From positions 3,699,951-3,763,950 of the forward strand of contig ML664159.1 of assembly GCA_007570785.1 (NCBI GenBank): a stretch of DNA of 64,000 nt, in the 5' to 3' direction. The position numbers and the translations under genes are program-made. The DNA comes from Antilocapra americana. Lineage: Eukaryota; Chordata; Mammalia; Artiodactyla; Antilocapridae. The notes below the pieces were generated by a model. It searched no databases, was not told the origin of the DNA, and saw only the letters and a program-made list of their open reading frames with translations. Shown one piece after another: positions 33,662 through 43,405 of the stretch (position 1 is the stretch's first letter; each line of letters begins with the position of its first letter).

Positions 33662-33860
33662 TTTGTCTGACTCTTTTGTGACCCCACAGACTGTAACTCA
33701 CCAGGCTCCTCTGTCTGTGGAATTCTCCAGGCAAGAAGACTAGAGTGGGTTGCCATTTCCTCCTCCAGGGGATCTTCCCTACCCAAGGATCAAACCTACA
33801 TCTCTTGCATCTCCTGCATTGGCAGGTGGATCCTTTACCACTAGTACCACCTGGGAAGCC
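33662..33860 (-). mobile_element. Bov-tA SINE, antisense
   Basis: Reverse-complement core (gaccccacagactgtaactc, gtgggttgccatttcc) is followed by the reversed B-box (aaggatcaaacctacatc) and head (ccacctgggaagcc). A short match, atagat, on both sides may be part of the target duplication. Confidence 0.92.
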
Positions 33861-33865
33861 ATAGA

Positions 33866-34639
33866 TGGATAATGCTTTAAAAGATGCAACAAAAAGATAC
33901 TTTTACACTTATAAATGAAAAATTTCCCAATTCAAAAGCAATATCTAGTCTTCTATTGTTCTATAAACCACAAAAAATAATAGATAGCCATGTTTTTCTC
34001 CATTCCCCACCCCAAAAAAACTATTTTCTAATACAAGTTTTAAAATAGAGTTTTAAAACTCAATATTCACAGTTATTTCACAATGGAAATACTGAGATTG
34101 GAGGGGAAATGAGTTGCCCAGCTTAATTCCACTATAATGGCAAGCCTCAGCTAGAGTTCAGGAAGGACTCTGCCAGGACCGCTGAACACATCCCACAGGC
34201 TGTGGACTGCTCATCTCCATTGTGTACCATTTGTGGAGAACACAACATTCAGCAGCAACCCTTGGCATTGGGCAGTGCGCCACCAGCCCAGCTGTACGTG
34301 GCAGTCTGGTTTTAGTGCTGCCTTTCTTCCACTGGATCACACTGATGTTACTTTAGTCTGATTCTCTGGCAAACAGTCTCCAACTGTCCTTATTCCACTT
34401 CCAAAATCCTCGCCAACATTTAACTTTTTAACTACTTTTGTTATAAGAAGGAAATTCTGGATGCTTTTATTGACCTAAAACTACTAATTTTCATTCAATA
34501 TTCCCCCCAAAAGCCATGTTTGTCTACCAATTAAATTTCACAAATAAATTTCAGAGAGGATGCTATTTTTCCTCTTAGGTTAAGGGCTATAGAAAAAAGA
34601 AAATGAGATTTCATGTCAGACACATCTTCTTAGATATAT
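33866..34639. other. No gene seen
   Basis: AT-rich sequence with a GC-richer patch at about 34140-34330 that I cannot assign. Confidence 0.5.
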
Positions 34640-34835
34640 AAACTTGGGCCATTTTCTTAACCTCTCAGAACCTCCGTTCCTTCTTATTTCAGATAGAAGA
34701 CATAAAAATTACTTTCCCATCTTCTCGTAAGGATCAAAATGACATATATGGAAGAACTTAGCACAGTAGTTGGCATATTCCATGCTCAGCATGCATTAAC
34801 TTTATGATTTTTATTTTTATCATCATTTTGAGAGC
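34640..34835 (+). mobile_element. MIR SINE
   Basis: Sense MIR: aacttgggccattttcttaa, cctctcagaacctccgttcc, ttatttcagatagaagac, aagaacttagcacagtagt and a terminal atttttatttttatcatc. The tRNA-like head is missing. Confidence 0.8.
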
Positions 34836-35009
34836 AAGGATCAACACATTGTTGTGGTACTGAGTTTTTACATGCTTTCCTCATTTTTTCAACTCATGAC
34901 ATGATAGTGCTCATTTGTGACAAGACATAGGCCCTAGTGAGGCATTCCAAGACTTGTCTGTTATCTTCCCCCACAACACCTGTTAGTAAGTCACTGCCTC
35001 TATAGCAAG

Positions 35010-35947
35010 GGTTATGGACTCTGTTTGGGTCCCCCCAAACAGTTCACAAGTTGCTTGCTCCTTGGAAGAAAACTTATGACCAACCTAGATAGCATATTAA
35101 AAAGCAGAGACATTACTTTGCCAACAAAGGTCCATCTAGTCAAAGCTTTGGTTTTTTCAGTAGGGATGTATGGATGTGAGAGTTGGACTATAAAGAAACC
35201 CGAACACTGAAGAACTGATAGTTTTGAACTGTGGTGTTGGAGAAGACTCTTGAGAGTCCCTTGGACAGGAAGGAGATCCAACCAGTCCATCCTAAAGGAA
35301 ATCATCCCTGAATATTCATTGGAAGAACTGATGCTGAAGCTGAAATTCCAATACTTTGACCACCTGATGGGAAGAACTGACTCATTTGAAAAGACCCTTA
35401 TGCTGGGAATGATTGAAGGTGGGAAAAGAAGGAGCTGAAGAGCATGAGATGGTTGGATGGCATCACCAACTCAACAGACATGAATTTGAGTAAGCTCCAT
35501 GAGTTGGTGAAGAACAGGGAGGCCTGGCATGCTGCAGTCCATGGGGTTGCAAAGAGTCGGACACAACCGAGCAACTGAACTGAAGTTCATATGCTGAAGC
35601 CCTAACCTCCAGTATATTGGTCTTTGGAGACAAGGTCTTTGGGAGATAAATTAGGTTAGATTAGCTCATGAGAGTGGGACCCTCGCAATGGGAGTGATGA
35701 CCTTAAAAGAAGAGGAAGAGATCTTTTTCTCCCTCCCTGGACACATGCAAAAGGAAATGTCATGTGAGGACACAGCAAGGAGTCAGCTAGACGTCTACAG
35801 GCCTGGAAGGAAGCTTCATGAAGAACTAAATTGGTGAGCCTACTGACCCTGGACTTACAAGCTTCCAGAACTGTGAGAAACAAACCTGTGCTGTTCAAGC
35901 CACCCAGTCTCTGGTATTTTGTTATGGCAGCCCAAGCTCACTAACAC
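35010..35947 (+). mobile_element. MLT1-type MaLR LTR split by a BovB
   Basis: The 5' piece (35010-35047, ggttatggactctgtttggg, gtccccccaaac) and the 3' piece (35585-35947) together make one sense MLT1 LTR. The 3' piece has ttcatatgctgaagccc, gtgaggacacagcaagg, cttccagaactgtgagaaac and gttatggcagccc. The 3' piece resumes where the 5' piece stops, so the LTR existed before the BovB arrived. Confidence 0.9.
35048..35584 (+). mobile_element. BovB 3' fragment nested in MLT1
   Basis: Plus-strand BovB from ctccttggaagaaaacttatg to gagcaactgaactgaa. Host bases agttca at 35041-35046 and 35584-35589 form a short target duplication. Its reading frame (LDSILKSRDITLPTKV, MYGCESWTIKKPEH) is broken by a stop after PEH at 35208-35210. 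Confidence 0.92.
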
Positions 35948-36856
35948 AACATGGTAACAATCTGATGGCACCTTAGCTGCTAAGGAGCACAGAGTAGGCC
36001 TATGGCATTTTGATGCAGAACATTCAAGAAAGCTACACTTTAGCAATAAGAAATCATTGTAGAAATTGATCGTGCAAGTTTGAAACTTTACTAGGCAGTA
36101 CACAGAATTTTAAATCTTCAAGTTCATTCTGCCCAAGGGGTTCACAGTTAGCAAATAAATGGCCTCAGTGTTTGCTTCCTCCTGCCCCAATCAGTATAAA
36201 TAGGCCCTTTTTCTGGATGAGCAGTAATTTCCCTGGGTAGAATAACATATCCAGTCTACTTCTGAGGCATGCAAAATCTCTGCATCACCTACAGGAAGAG
36301 AGCTGTGAATGATGAAGAAGGTGAGGGATCAGGCAGTTTCATACACATGTGTTTTTCCTATAAAGCAGCATATGTTTTTCAGGTTGATGTTGGCCAGATT
36401 AAATTGATCAGGTCTTTGCTTACTGGGAGAAAAAGAAATTTCTGGGTTATCTCAAGTGAAGTGACAATCAGACAGGCGATACCATTGCACTTGAAGAATA
36501 CTAACCATGTGGATATTTCTAGATGGAAGATAGGGTGTAAGTGTATTCTTTTCTGCTGGGATGGGAATATGGCAAAGGAGATTGCTGGATGTGTGTGATC
36601 ATTTTGTATCCAAAAATGAGATACTAGTGCTATTCAAATAAGGATGGAAAAGCTATCATTTCTGAGACAACTCCTTGAATGATTGCAGCCCTTCATTCTG
36701 AAATGAAGTGTCAGGGACAATCACCTAGGCTTCCTTTCCCTTTTTTTCTGATGATCAGAAAGAAAGTATAACTCTGGAGCTAAAGGCCATGTAGGTACGG
36801 TCAAATATGGTGCTTTAAACAGTTTCCTCAACTAAGTATGGTGTGCTTTTCATATT
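35948..36856. other. Unassigned; TATA-like box and 109-codon ORF
   Basis: A TATA-like tataaata at 36195-36202 lies 67 bases upstream of a 109-codon plus-strand frame (36269-36598). A good splice-donor match (aag followed by gtgagg) occurs inside the frame at about 36318-36327. The protein has no recognisable domain. I see no acceptor-donor chain that would make a gene, so this remains only a curiosity. Confidence 0.4.
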
Positions 36857-37080
36857 GGGCTTCCCTGGTGGCTCAGTCAGTAAAGAATCCACCTGAAATG
36901 AAGGAGACTGCCTGTAGGGCAGGAGACCCAAGTTTGATCCCTGGGTCGGAAAGACCCCCTGGAGAAGGGAATGACAACCCACTCCAGTATTTTTGCCTGG
37001 AGAATTCAATGGACAGAGGAGCATAGAGGGCTATAGTCCATGAGGTCATGAGCTGTATACAACTTAGCAACTAAACCATC
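36857..37080 (+). mobile_element. Bov-tA SINE
   Basis: Sense Bov-tA with a well-kept head: cttccctggtggctcag (A-box), gtttgatccctgggtc (B-box), aacccactccagtattttt and ctatagtccatgaggtc. A duplicated stretch in the head (gagactgcctgtagggcagg) makes it longer than usual. Confidence 0.93.
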
Positions 37081-37089
37081 ACCACTTTT

Positions 37090-37482
37090 CCTGTAGGAAG
37101 CTGCACCTCAAACAAATTGAGCTACTCACCCCAAAACTCTGCATTTCCCCATTGCTTACTAAGCTTTTTCTCTTGCCTTTCTCCTAACTTCCACTCACTA
37201 CCTGGGTGAAACTCTAGCACCTCCCAAGGATCAGCTCAAATTCCATCTTCTCCGTGAAATCACCATGCCTTCCTTGCTAAAACCAATGTCTTTATACCCT
37301 TAGCTCTGAGAGTCTTTCCTTTGTTCCTCTCCCCTATACTGGGCACATGCTTCCGCACACTCTGTTGTACATTTTATCTCCTCCTTCACCTGAAATATCC
37401 TGGAGTCAGGAATTGTCTTACTCATCCCTTGTAGTACCTCATAGTAGGAATTCCATATACATATTGATTGAGTAAATGGCAT
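37090..37482 (+). mobile_element. L2 LINE 3' end
   Basis: ggatcagctcaaattccatc, tctccgtgaaatcaccatgcc, gttgtacattttatctcctcc and a terminal atattgattgagtaaatgg follow the sense L2 order. Confidence 0.78.
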
Positions 37483-38299
37483 GCATGCCTTCTCTTAATT
37501 TTCTGTCACAAATGAGCAAAATTACAATCAACTCAAACCATACAGGACTTGGGACCAGCCACACTGCACAATTCCTGGGGCACCTTTTATTTGCCCACAA
37601 AGTAAATCATTGCCTGAAGTCATGCAATGCAGCTTCCCTCAGAGCTTCAGCCCTTCCACATGTACAATGACTTTAAACTTTTAGAATACAGAAGAAAGTC
37701 TGTTGGTAGATGGGTATTGCAGTGCCTCCTGGCTATTCATTTGTGGGAATAAACATTGATATTGTTTTATGTTTTTATGTTGCTTTTAAATGTGTCAGTA
37801 TTAAAGGTGGATTTAAGGGCTAACAGAATGGAAGAAAAAGTAAAGCAAGAAACAAACAAAAAGGAGCACATTTTTGGAAGGCTCATCAGAAAGATGTGCC
37901 AGAAGGTGTCAGCCCCCTTCTCAGTCTTACCCAGGCCTTTAGGCAACACCAAGGGGACCTGTTTTCACTCTGAAAGAAGGATCTTTATTGGTCACAGCTG
38001 TACCTCATCCATAATGCATTAGCCTGAAAAAGAGGCAGGAACCTCAACCCAGAAGCTGCTCCAAGAAATGACGAAAAATGATGTGAAATAGCATATTGCT
38101 CTGATATGATCTCTTTCTTCAAATTTAATCAAATGTATCCCAGGAGGACACCCCCAAAATTTTATCTTCAGAACTAAGGGCCTGGGGCAGGATGCAGAGC
38201 AAGGAAGGAAGCCAGGGGAAAAAATATTTATTGAGAGGGTTGGGGAGGAGATATGAAGAGTCTCAGCTTTTCAAATAAAATGGCAAAGTATAAAATGTG
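37483..38299. other. No gene seen
   Basis: Unique sequence. An 88-codon plus-strand frame (37756-38022) lacks a recognised domain. Confidence 0.5.
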
Positions 38300-38432
38300 A
38301 GCAGTCCAAGGCTCAGAAGGGTAAAGGGGCTTACTCATGTCACACAGCAGAAGAGGAAGATGAGAGCCCAGAGCTTCTGCTTCCGTGGCTGAGCTCTCAC
38401 CACACCATCCCGGCACTGTCTGATTACCTTGA
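38300..38432 (-). mobile_element. MIR SINE, partial
   Basis: ccaaggctcagaagggtaaag, ttactcatgtcacacagc and gagctctcaccacaccatcc match the reverse complement of the MIR core and head. Confidence 0.75.
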
Positions 38433-38699
38433 GGGGCTTACTCTGCCTAAATGCACTACACCTTCTCAAGGTAAAAGCTAGACATCTTCTGCCTTGTAAA
38501 CTATGATCTAAAACAATTAACAGCATTTATGTCCATTACAGATATATTTTTGTGTGCCATTATTGTTAATCCATATTTCAGATACAAACATCAAAATTAG
38601 GAGTTTTAGAATCCATATAAATATTAAAAGATAAAGGTACATTTTCTTTCCTTGCTGGTGATGTGATTCATATGTATAAAAACTCAGGACACTTTCAGA

Positions 38700-39181
38700 A
38701 AGAGAAAAGAAATCATCAGAGTTAGTCAAAGAATTTGGTAAGGAATCTATATACAAGATAAACACAAAACATTCACAATTATTTTTCTATATTGGTATTA
38801 AATACCTAAAAATGGATATTGGGGAAATGCTTAATTCATAATGGGGATGTTGAGAAAATAGGAAAACATCCCGTCAGAAATATTGTTCATAATTAAACTT
38901 AAAAGCTTTTCCACAGCAAAGGACATAATAAACAAGATTAAAAGACAACCCTCAGAATGGGAGAAAATAATTACAAATGAAACAACTGATAAAGAATTAA
39001 TTTCCAAATTATATATAAGCAGCTCATACAGCTCAGTATCAGAAAAGCAAACAGCTCAGTCAAAAAATGGGCAGAAGGCCTAAACAGACATTTCTCCAAA
39101 GAAGACATACAGATGGCAAATAAACACTTGAAAAATGCTCAACATCACTAATTATTAGAGAAATGCAATCAGAACTATAAT
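38700..39181 (+). mobile_element. L1 3' half, part before a BovB insertion
   Basis: From about 38892 the sequence follows L1 ORF2 near its C-terminus (aattaaacttaaaagctttt, cacagcaaagg, gggcagaaggcctaaacag). The stretch 38700-38880 resembles an earlier part of ORF2 (gttagtcaaagaatttggt), so an internal deletion is likely. It stops at 39181 and resumes at 40711, on the far side of a BovB. Confidence 0.85.
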
Positions 39182-40710
39182 GTTCAGTTCAGTCACTCGG
39201 CGTGTCCGACTCTGCAACCCCATGAATCGCAGCACACCAGGCCTCCTTGTCCATCACCAACTCCCAGAGTATACCCAAACCCATGTCCATCGAGTTGGTG
39301 ATGCCATTCAGCCATCTCATCCTCTTTCATCCCTTTCTCCTCATGCCCCCAATCCTTCCCAGCATCAGGGTCTTTTCTAATGAGTCAACTCTTCGCATGA
39401 GGTGGCCAAAGTATTGGAGTTTCAGCTTCAACAACAGTCCCTCCAATGAACACCCAGGACTGATCTTTAGGATGGACTGGTTGGATCTCCTTGCAGTCCA
39501 AGGGACTCTCAAGAGTCTTCTCCAATACCACAGTTCAAAACCATCAGTTCTTCGGCACTCAGCTTTCTTCACCATCCAACTCTCACATCCATACATGACT
39601 ACTGGAAAAACCATAGCCTTGACTAGATGGACCTTAATGTCTCTGCTTTTCAATATGCTATCTATGTTGGTCATAACTTTCCTTCCAAGGAGTAAGCATC
39701 TTTTAGTTTCATGGCTGCAATCACCATCTGCAGTGATTTAGGAGCCCCCAAAAATAAAGTCTCTGTTTCCACTGTTTGCCCATCTATTTCCCATGAAGAG
39801 ATGGAACCAGATGCCATGATCTTAGTTTTCTGAATGTTGAGCTTTAGGCCAACTTTTTCACTTTCATCAAGAGGCTTATTAGTTCCTCTTCACTTTCTGC
39901 CATAAGGGTGGTGTCATCTGCATATCTGAGGTTATTGATATTTCTCCTGGCAATCTTGATTCCAGCTTGTGCTTCTTCCAGCCCAGCGTTTCTCATGATG
40001 TACTCTGCATATAAGTTAAATAAGCAGGGTGACAATACACAGCCTTGATGACTCCTTTTCCTATTTGGAACCAGTCTGTTGTTCCATGTCCAATTCTAAC
40101 TGTTGCTTCCTGACCTGCACACAGGTTTCTCAAGAAACAGATCAGAAGGTCTGGTACTCCCATCTCTTTCAGAATTTTCCAGTTTATTGTGATCCACATA
40201 GTCAAAGGCTTTGGCATAGTCCATAAAGCAGAAATAGATGTTTTTCTGGAACTCTCTTGCTTTTTTGATGATCCGGTAGTTGTAGGCAATTTGATCTCTG
40301 GTTCCTCTGCCTTTTCTAAAACCAGCTTGAACATCTGGAAGTCCATGGTTCACGTATTGCTGAAGCCTGGCTTGGAGAATTTTGAGCATTACTTTACTAG
40401 TGTGTGAGATGAGTGCAATTGTGCGGTATTTTGAGCATTCTTTGGCATTGCCTTTCTTTGGGATTGGAATGAAAACTGACCTTTTCCAGTCCTGTGGCCA
40501 TTGCTGAGCTTTCCAAATGTGCTGGCATATTGAGTGCAGCACTTTCACAGCATCATCTTTCAGGGTTTGAAATAGCTCAACTGGAATTTCATCACCTCCA
40601 CTAGCTTTGTTCATAGCGATGCTTTCTAAGGCCCACTTGACTTCACATTCCAGGATGTCTGGCTCTAGGTAAGTGATCACACCATCGTGATTACCTGGGT
40701 TTTCAAGATC
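39182..40710 (-). mobile_element. BovB LINE, longest copy here (1.5 kb)
   Basis: Antisense BovB from the ttcag-type 3' terminus at 39182 back to the codons for NHDGVITYLEPDILECEV near the right end. It covers the whole reverse transcriptase palm but not the endonuclease. The flanking L1 reads across with essentially no target-site duplication: left aactataatg, right aggtatcacc, which join to the uninterrupted L1 wording. Confidence 0.95.
39844..40680 (-). pseudogene. BovB reverse transcriptase, frameshifted
   Basis: Three overlapping minus-strand frames together span the polymerase. From 40680 to 40096 (194 codons): NKASGGDEIPVELF, DWKRSVFIPIPKKGNAKECS, DVQAGFRKGRGTRDQI and CFMDYAKAFDYVDHNKL (palm motif A, Asp kept). 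A small deletion in the following LWKIL region shifts the frame. The next frame (40346-39993) carries ICFLRNLCAGQEATVRIGHG, and the last (40035-39844) carries SPCLFNLYAEYIMRN and the catalytic YADD at 39924-39913. All catalytic aspartates are visible, but no single frame joins them, so the copy is dead. Confidence 0.93.
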
Positions 40711-41562
40711 TTTGAGGTATCACCAATCAGAATGGCCATCAGCAAAAAATCTGCCAACAATAAATGCTAGAGAGGATGTGGAGGAAAAGGGAACACTCCT
40801 ACACTGTTGGCCGGAATATAAACTTAAACAGCCACAATGGAGAAGAGTATGGAATTTCCTTTAAAAAAATAGGAATATATTTACCTATATATATGTATAT
40901 ATTTATATATATATATTTACAGCCACCCCACTGTTGGGTGTATGTCCCGAGAAAGCCACAGTTTTAAAAGACACATGTACCCCAATGTTCATTGCAGTAC
41001 TATTTACAATAGCCAGAAAATGGAAATAATCTAGATGTTCATTGACAGATGAATTGATAAAGAAGATGTGGTACACATATACTCAGCCATAAAATGAATG
41101 AGTCTGAGTCAGTTCTAGTGAGGTAGATGAACCTAAAGCCTGTTACACAGAATGAAGTCAGAAAAAGAAAAACCAGTTTCATAATTAACACATATATATG
41201 AAATCTAGAAAAATGGTACTGATGAATCTATTTGCAAGGATGGAATGGAGATGCAGATGTAGAGAAGTAACTTGTGGACACACAGTGGGGGAAGGAGAAA
41301 GTTCAGTGAATGGAGAAAGTAGCATTGACATATATATATACTACCATGTGTAAAATAGATAGCTAGCAGGAAGCTGCTCTACAACACAGGGAGCCCTGCC
41401 TGGTGCTCTGTGATGATCTAGAGGTGTGGGATGGAGGAGGGGAGGGAGGCTCAAGAGATAGGGGATACATGTATAATTATGGCATGGTTGTACAGCAGAA
41501 ACCAACACAACACTGTAAACCAATTTTCCTCCAATTAAAAAATAAATTTAAAAAATAAATAT
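40711..41562 (+). mobile_element. L1 3' half, part after the BovB
   Basis: Continuation of the split L1: gaggtatcaccaatcagaatg, the cysteine-region codons, tgttcattgcagtactattt, then the 3' UTR ending at cctccaattaaaaaataaat. It includes an AT microsatellite at 40874-40917 that breaks the reading frame. Confidence 0.92.
40874..40917. repeat. AT-rich microsatellite inside L1
   Basis: Imperfect TATA/TATG repeat with two ttta interruptions, inside the ORF2-derived region. Confidence 0.9.
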
Positions 41563-41652
41563 TGTTTAGGCAATGTGAAGAAGATGATACAATTTTATCA
41601 AAGGCCATAAAACAAGGTCTGAGTAAAGGGGAAAATTTATCATGTTCCTGAA

Positions 41653-42133
41653 AAGTGAAAGGGAAAGTTGCTCAGTCGTGTCCGACAATGTGTGATCCCA
41701 TGGACTGTATGCTGCTGCTGCTAAGTCGCTTCAGTCATGTCCAACTCTGTGTGACCCCATAGACAACAGCCCACCAGGCTCCCCCATTCCTGGGATTCTC
41801 CAGACAAGAACACTGGAGTGGGTTGCCATTTCCTACTCCAATGCAGGAAAGGAAAAGTGAAAGCGAAGTCACTCAGTTGTGTTCAACTCTTAGTGACCCC
41901 ATGGACTGCAGCCTACCAGGCTCCTCCGTCCATGGAATTTTCCAGGCAAGAGTATTAGAGTGGGCTGCCATTGCCTTCTCCATGGACTGTATGGTACATG
42001 GAATTCTCCAGGCCAGAATACTGGAGTGGGTAGCCTTTCCTTTCTCCAGGGAATCTTCCTAACCACCAAGAATCGAACCCAGGTCTCCCACATTGCAGGC
42101 AGATTCTTTACCAGGGAAGCCACCAGGGAAGCC
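41653..42133 (-). mobile_element. Bov-tA SINE (outer) with its own target duplication
   Basis: Antisense Bov-tA in two pieces (41653-41711 and 41981-42133). The head is at the right (gaatcgaacccaggtctcc, gccaccagggaagcc). A 12-bp perfect duplication, catgttcctgaa, lies at 41641-41652 and 42134-42145. A Bov-A2 has inserted inside. Confidence 0.95.
41712..41980 (-). mobile_element. Bov-A2 SINE nested in Bov-tA
   Basis: Dimeric Bov-A2: ctgctgctgctaagtcgc (reversed AGC tail), first monomer, linker with gaaaagtgaaagcgaagtc, second monomer. The host SINE bases catggactgtatg are duplicated perfectly (13 bp) at 41699-41711 and 41981-41993. Confidence 0.96.
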
Positions 42134-42348
42134 CATGTTCCTGAATGGAAAAATATAAAAGGATAAACTGTCAATCATCAAAAAAATTTTTATATAATAT
42201 AAAAACTATAAGTTTATTCTATTGGATTTGGGAGAATTGTGAGCTGAATAAAGCTGTCTTAAATTCATATGGAATATAAATGATCATAGAGAGTGAAAAA
42301 TAAAAGTATATATATAATAAAATAATAATTAAGTCAAGGGTTTCAGAG

Positions 42349-42564
42349 AAAGGGTCATTGGTCAACTTTTCCTATATGGGGCCAGACAATAAATATTTTA
42401 GGTTTTGTGGGCCAAGAGGCAAAATTAAAATGTTATGTAAACTAACTTGTCTAACAATTTAAAATATCATCATTTAAAAATGTAAAATCCATTCTAAACT
42501 TGAGGGCAGTACAAAGCAGGGGCTGACCAAACTTTTTCCACAGGCCATAATTTGCAAAGTCCTG
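42349..42564. mobile_element. hAT-Charlie MITE
   Basis: Left end aaagggtcattggtcaac, then ggggccagacaataaat, ttttaggttttgtgggcc, and right end ggggctgaccaaactttttc with ggccataatttgcaaagtcc. Flanking 8-mers tttcagag and atttagag match at 6 of 8, and the right copy fits the hAT nTnnnnAn pattern. Non-autonomous. Confidence 0.78.
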
Positions 42565-42714
42565 ATTTAGAGGGTCTCATCCCAAGCAACGTGTTCTTTC
42601 AATGGAAAGAAATGATGTACTGGGAGCATCATTATTTCTGAAGGTGATAAAATGCTGAAAAAGAACAATTGGGTTGTGTGTGCTTTGGGGTCTTTTCAGT
42701 TACCAAATTTCCAT

Positions 42715-42867
42715 TTTGTGGGAGGTGGGAGGGAGGTTAAAGAGGGAGGGGACACATGTATACCTATGGCTGACCTATGCTGATATGGAGCAGAGGCCAA
42801 TACAGTAATATGAAGCGATTTTCCTTTGACTAAAAATAAATAAGTTTGGGGAAAAAATTTAAATGAA
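42715..42867 (+). mobile_element. Bovine-type L1 3' tail
   Basis: gggagggaggttaaagaggg, acacatgtatacctatggc, and an A-rich end with aaaataaataag match the last 150 bases of the full-length L1 at 54.2-54.3 kb. Confidence 0.82.
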
Positions 42868-43405
42868 CTTACAAAACAAAAAGGGACTCACAGACTTATA
42901 AAACAAAATTTCCCATTGCCTGGAGGTACAGTGGGTTGTGGGGGCAGTTTGGGATGATCATGTACACACTGTTATATTTAAAATGGATAACCAACAACGA
43001 CCTATTGCATAACTCATGGAACACTGCTTGAGGCTATGAGGCAGTCTGGGTGGGAGAGGGGTTTAGGGGAGAATGAATACATGTATATATATGGCTGAGT
43101 CCCTTCAGTGTTCATCCGAAACTATCACAAAATTGTTAATTGGCTATGTGTGCGCAGTATCTCAGTCGTGTCCTACTGTTTGTGACCCTATGGACTGTAG
43201 CCTGCCTGGCTCATCTGTCCATGGAACTTTTCAGGCAAGAATACTGGAGTGGGTTGCTATTTCCTTCTCCAGGGGATCTTCCTGACCAAGGGACTGAACC
43301 TGCATCTCTTGCATCTCCTGCATCACCAGACAGGTTCTTAACCACTGAGCCACCTGGGAAGATCAATCGGCAATACCCCAATACAAGATAAAAAGTCCAA
43401 AAGAA
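42868..43405 (+). mobile_element. Older L1 3' end, split by a Bov-tA
   Basis: ggactcacagacttataaaac, tgtacacactgttatattt, aaaatggataaccaacaac and tgaatacatgtatatatatgg match an artiodactyl L1 3' UTR distinct from that of the full-length copy. After the SINE the element ends at ccccaatacaagataaaaag. Confidence 0.82.
43148..43362 (-). mobile_element. Bov-tA SINE nested in L1 tail
   Basis: Antisense Bov-tA with the usual core and reversed head (gggactgaacctgcatctc, gagccacctgggaag). Target duplication ttaattggctat at 43136-43147 and tcaatcggcaat at 43363-43374 matches at 9 of 12, so the insertion is fairly old. Confidence 0.9.

Noticed and set aside
36857..36960. tRNA gene candidates in the Bov-tA heads
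   Set aside because: A-box and B-box are present, but no cloverleaf with acceptor stem closes. These are SINE heads, not tRNA genes.
40096..40680. A 194-codon minus-strand ORF as a possible gene
   Set aside because: It is the BovB reverse transcriptase, frameshifted before the YADD motif; kept as a pseudogene.
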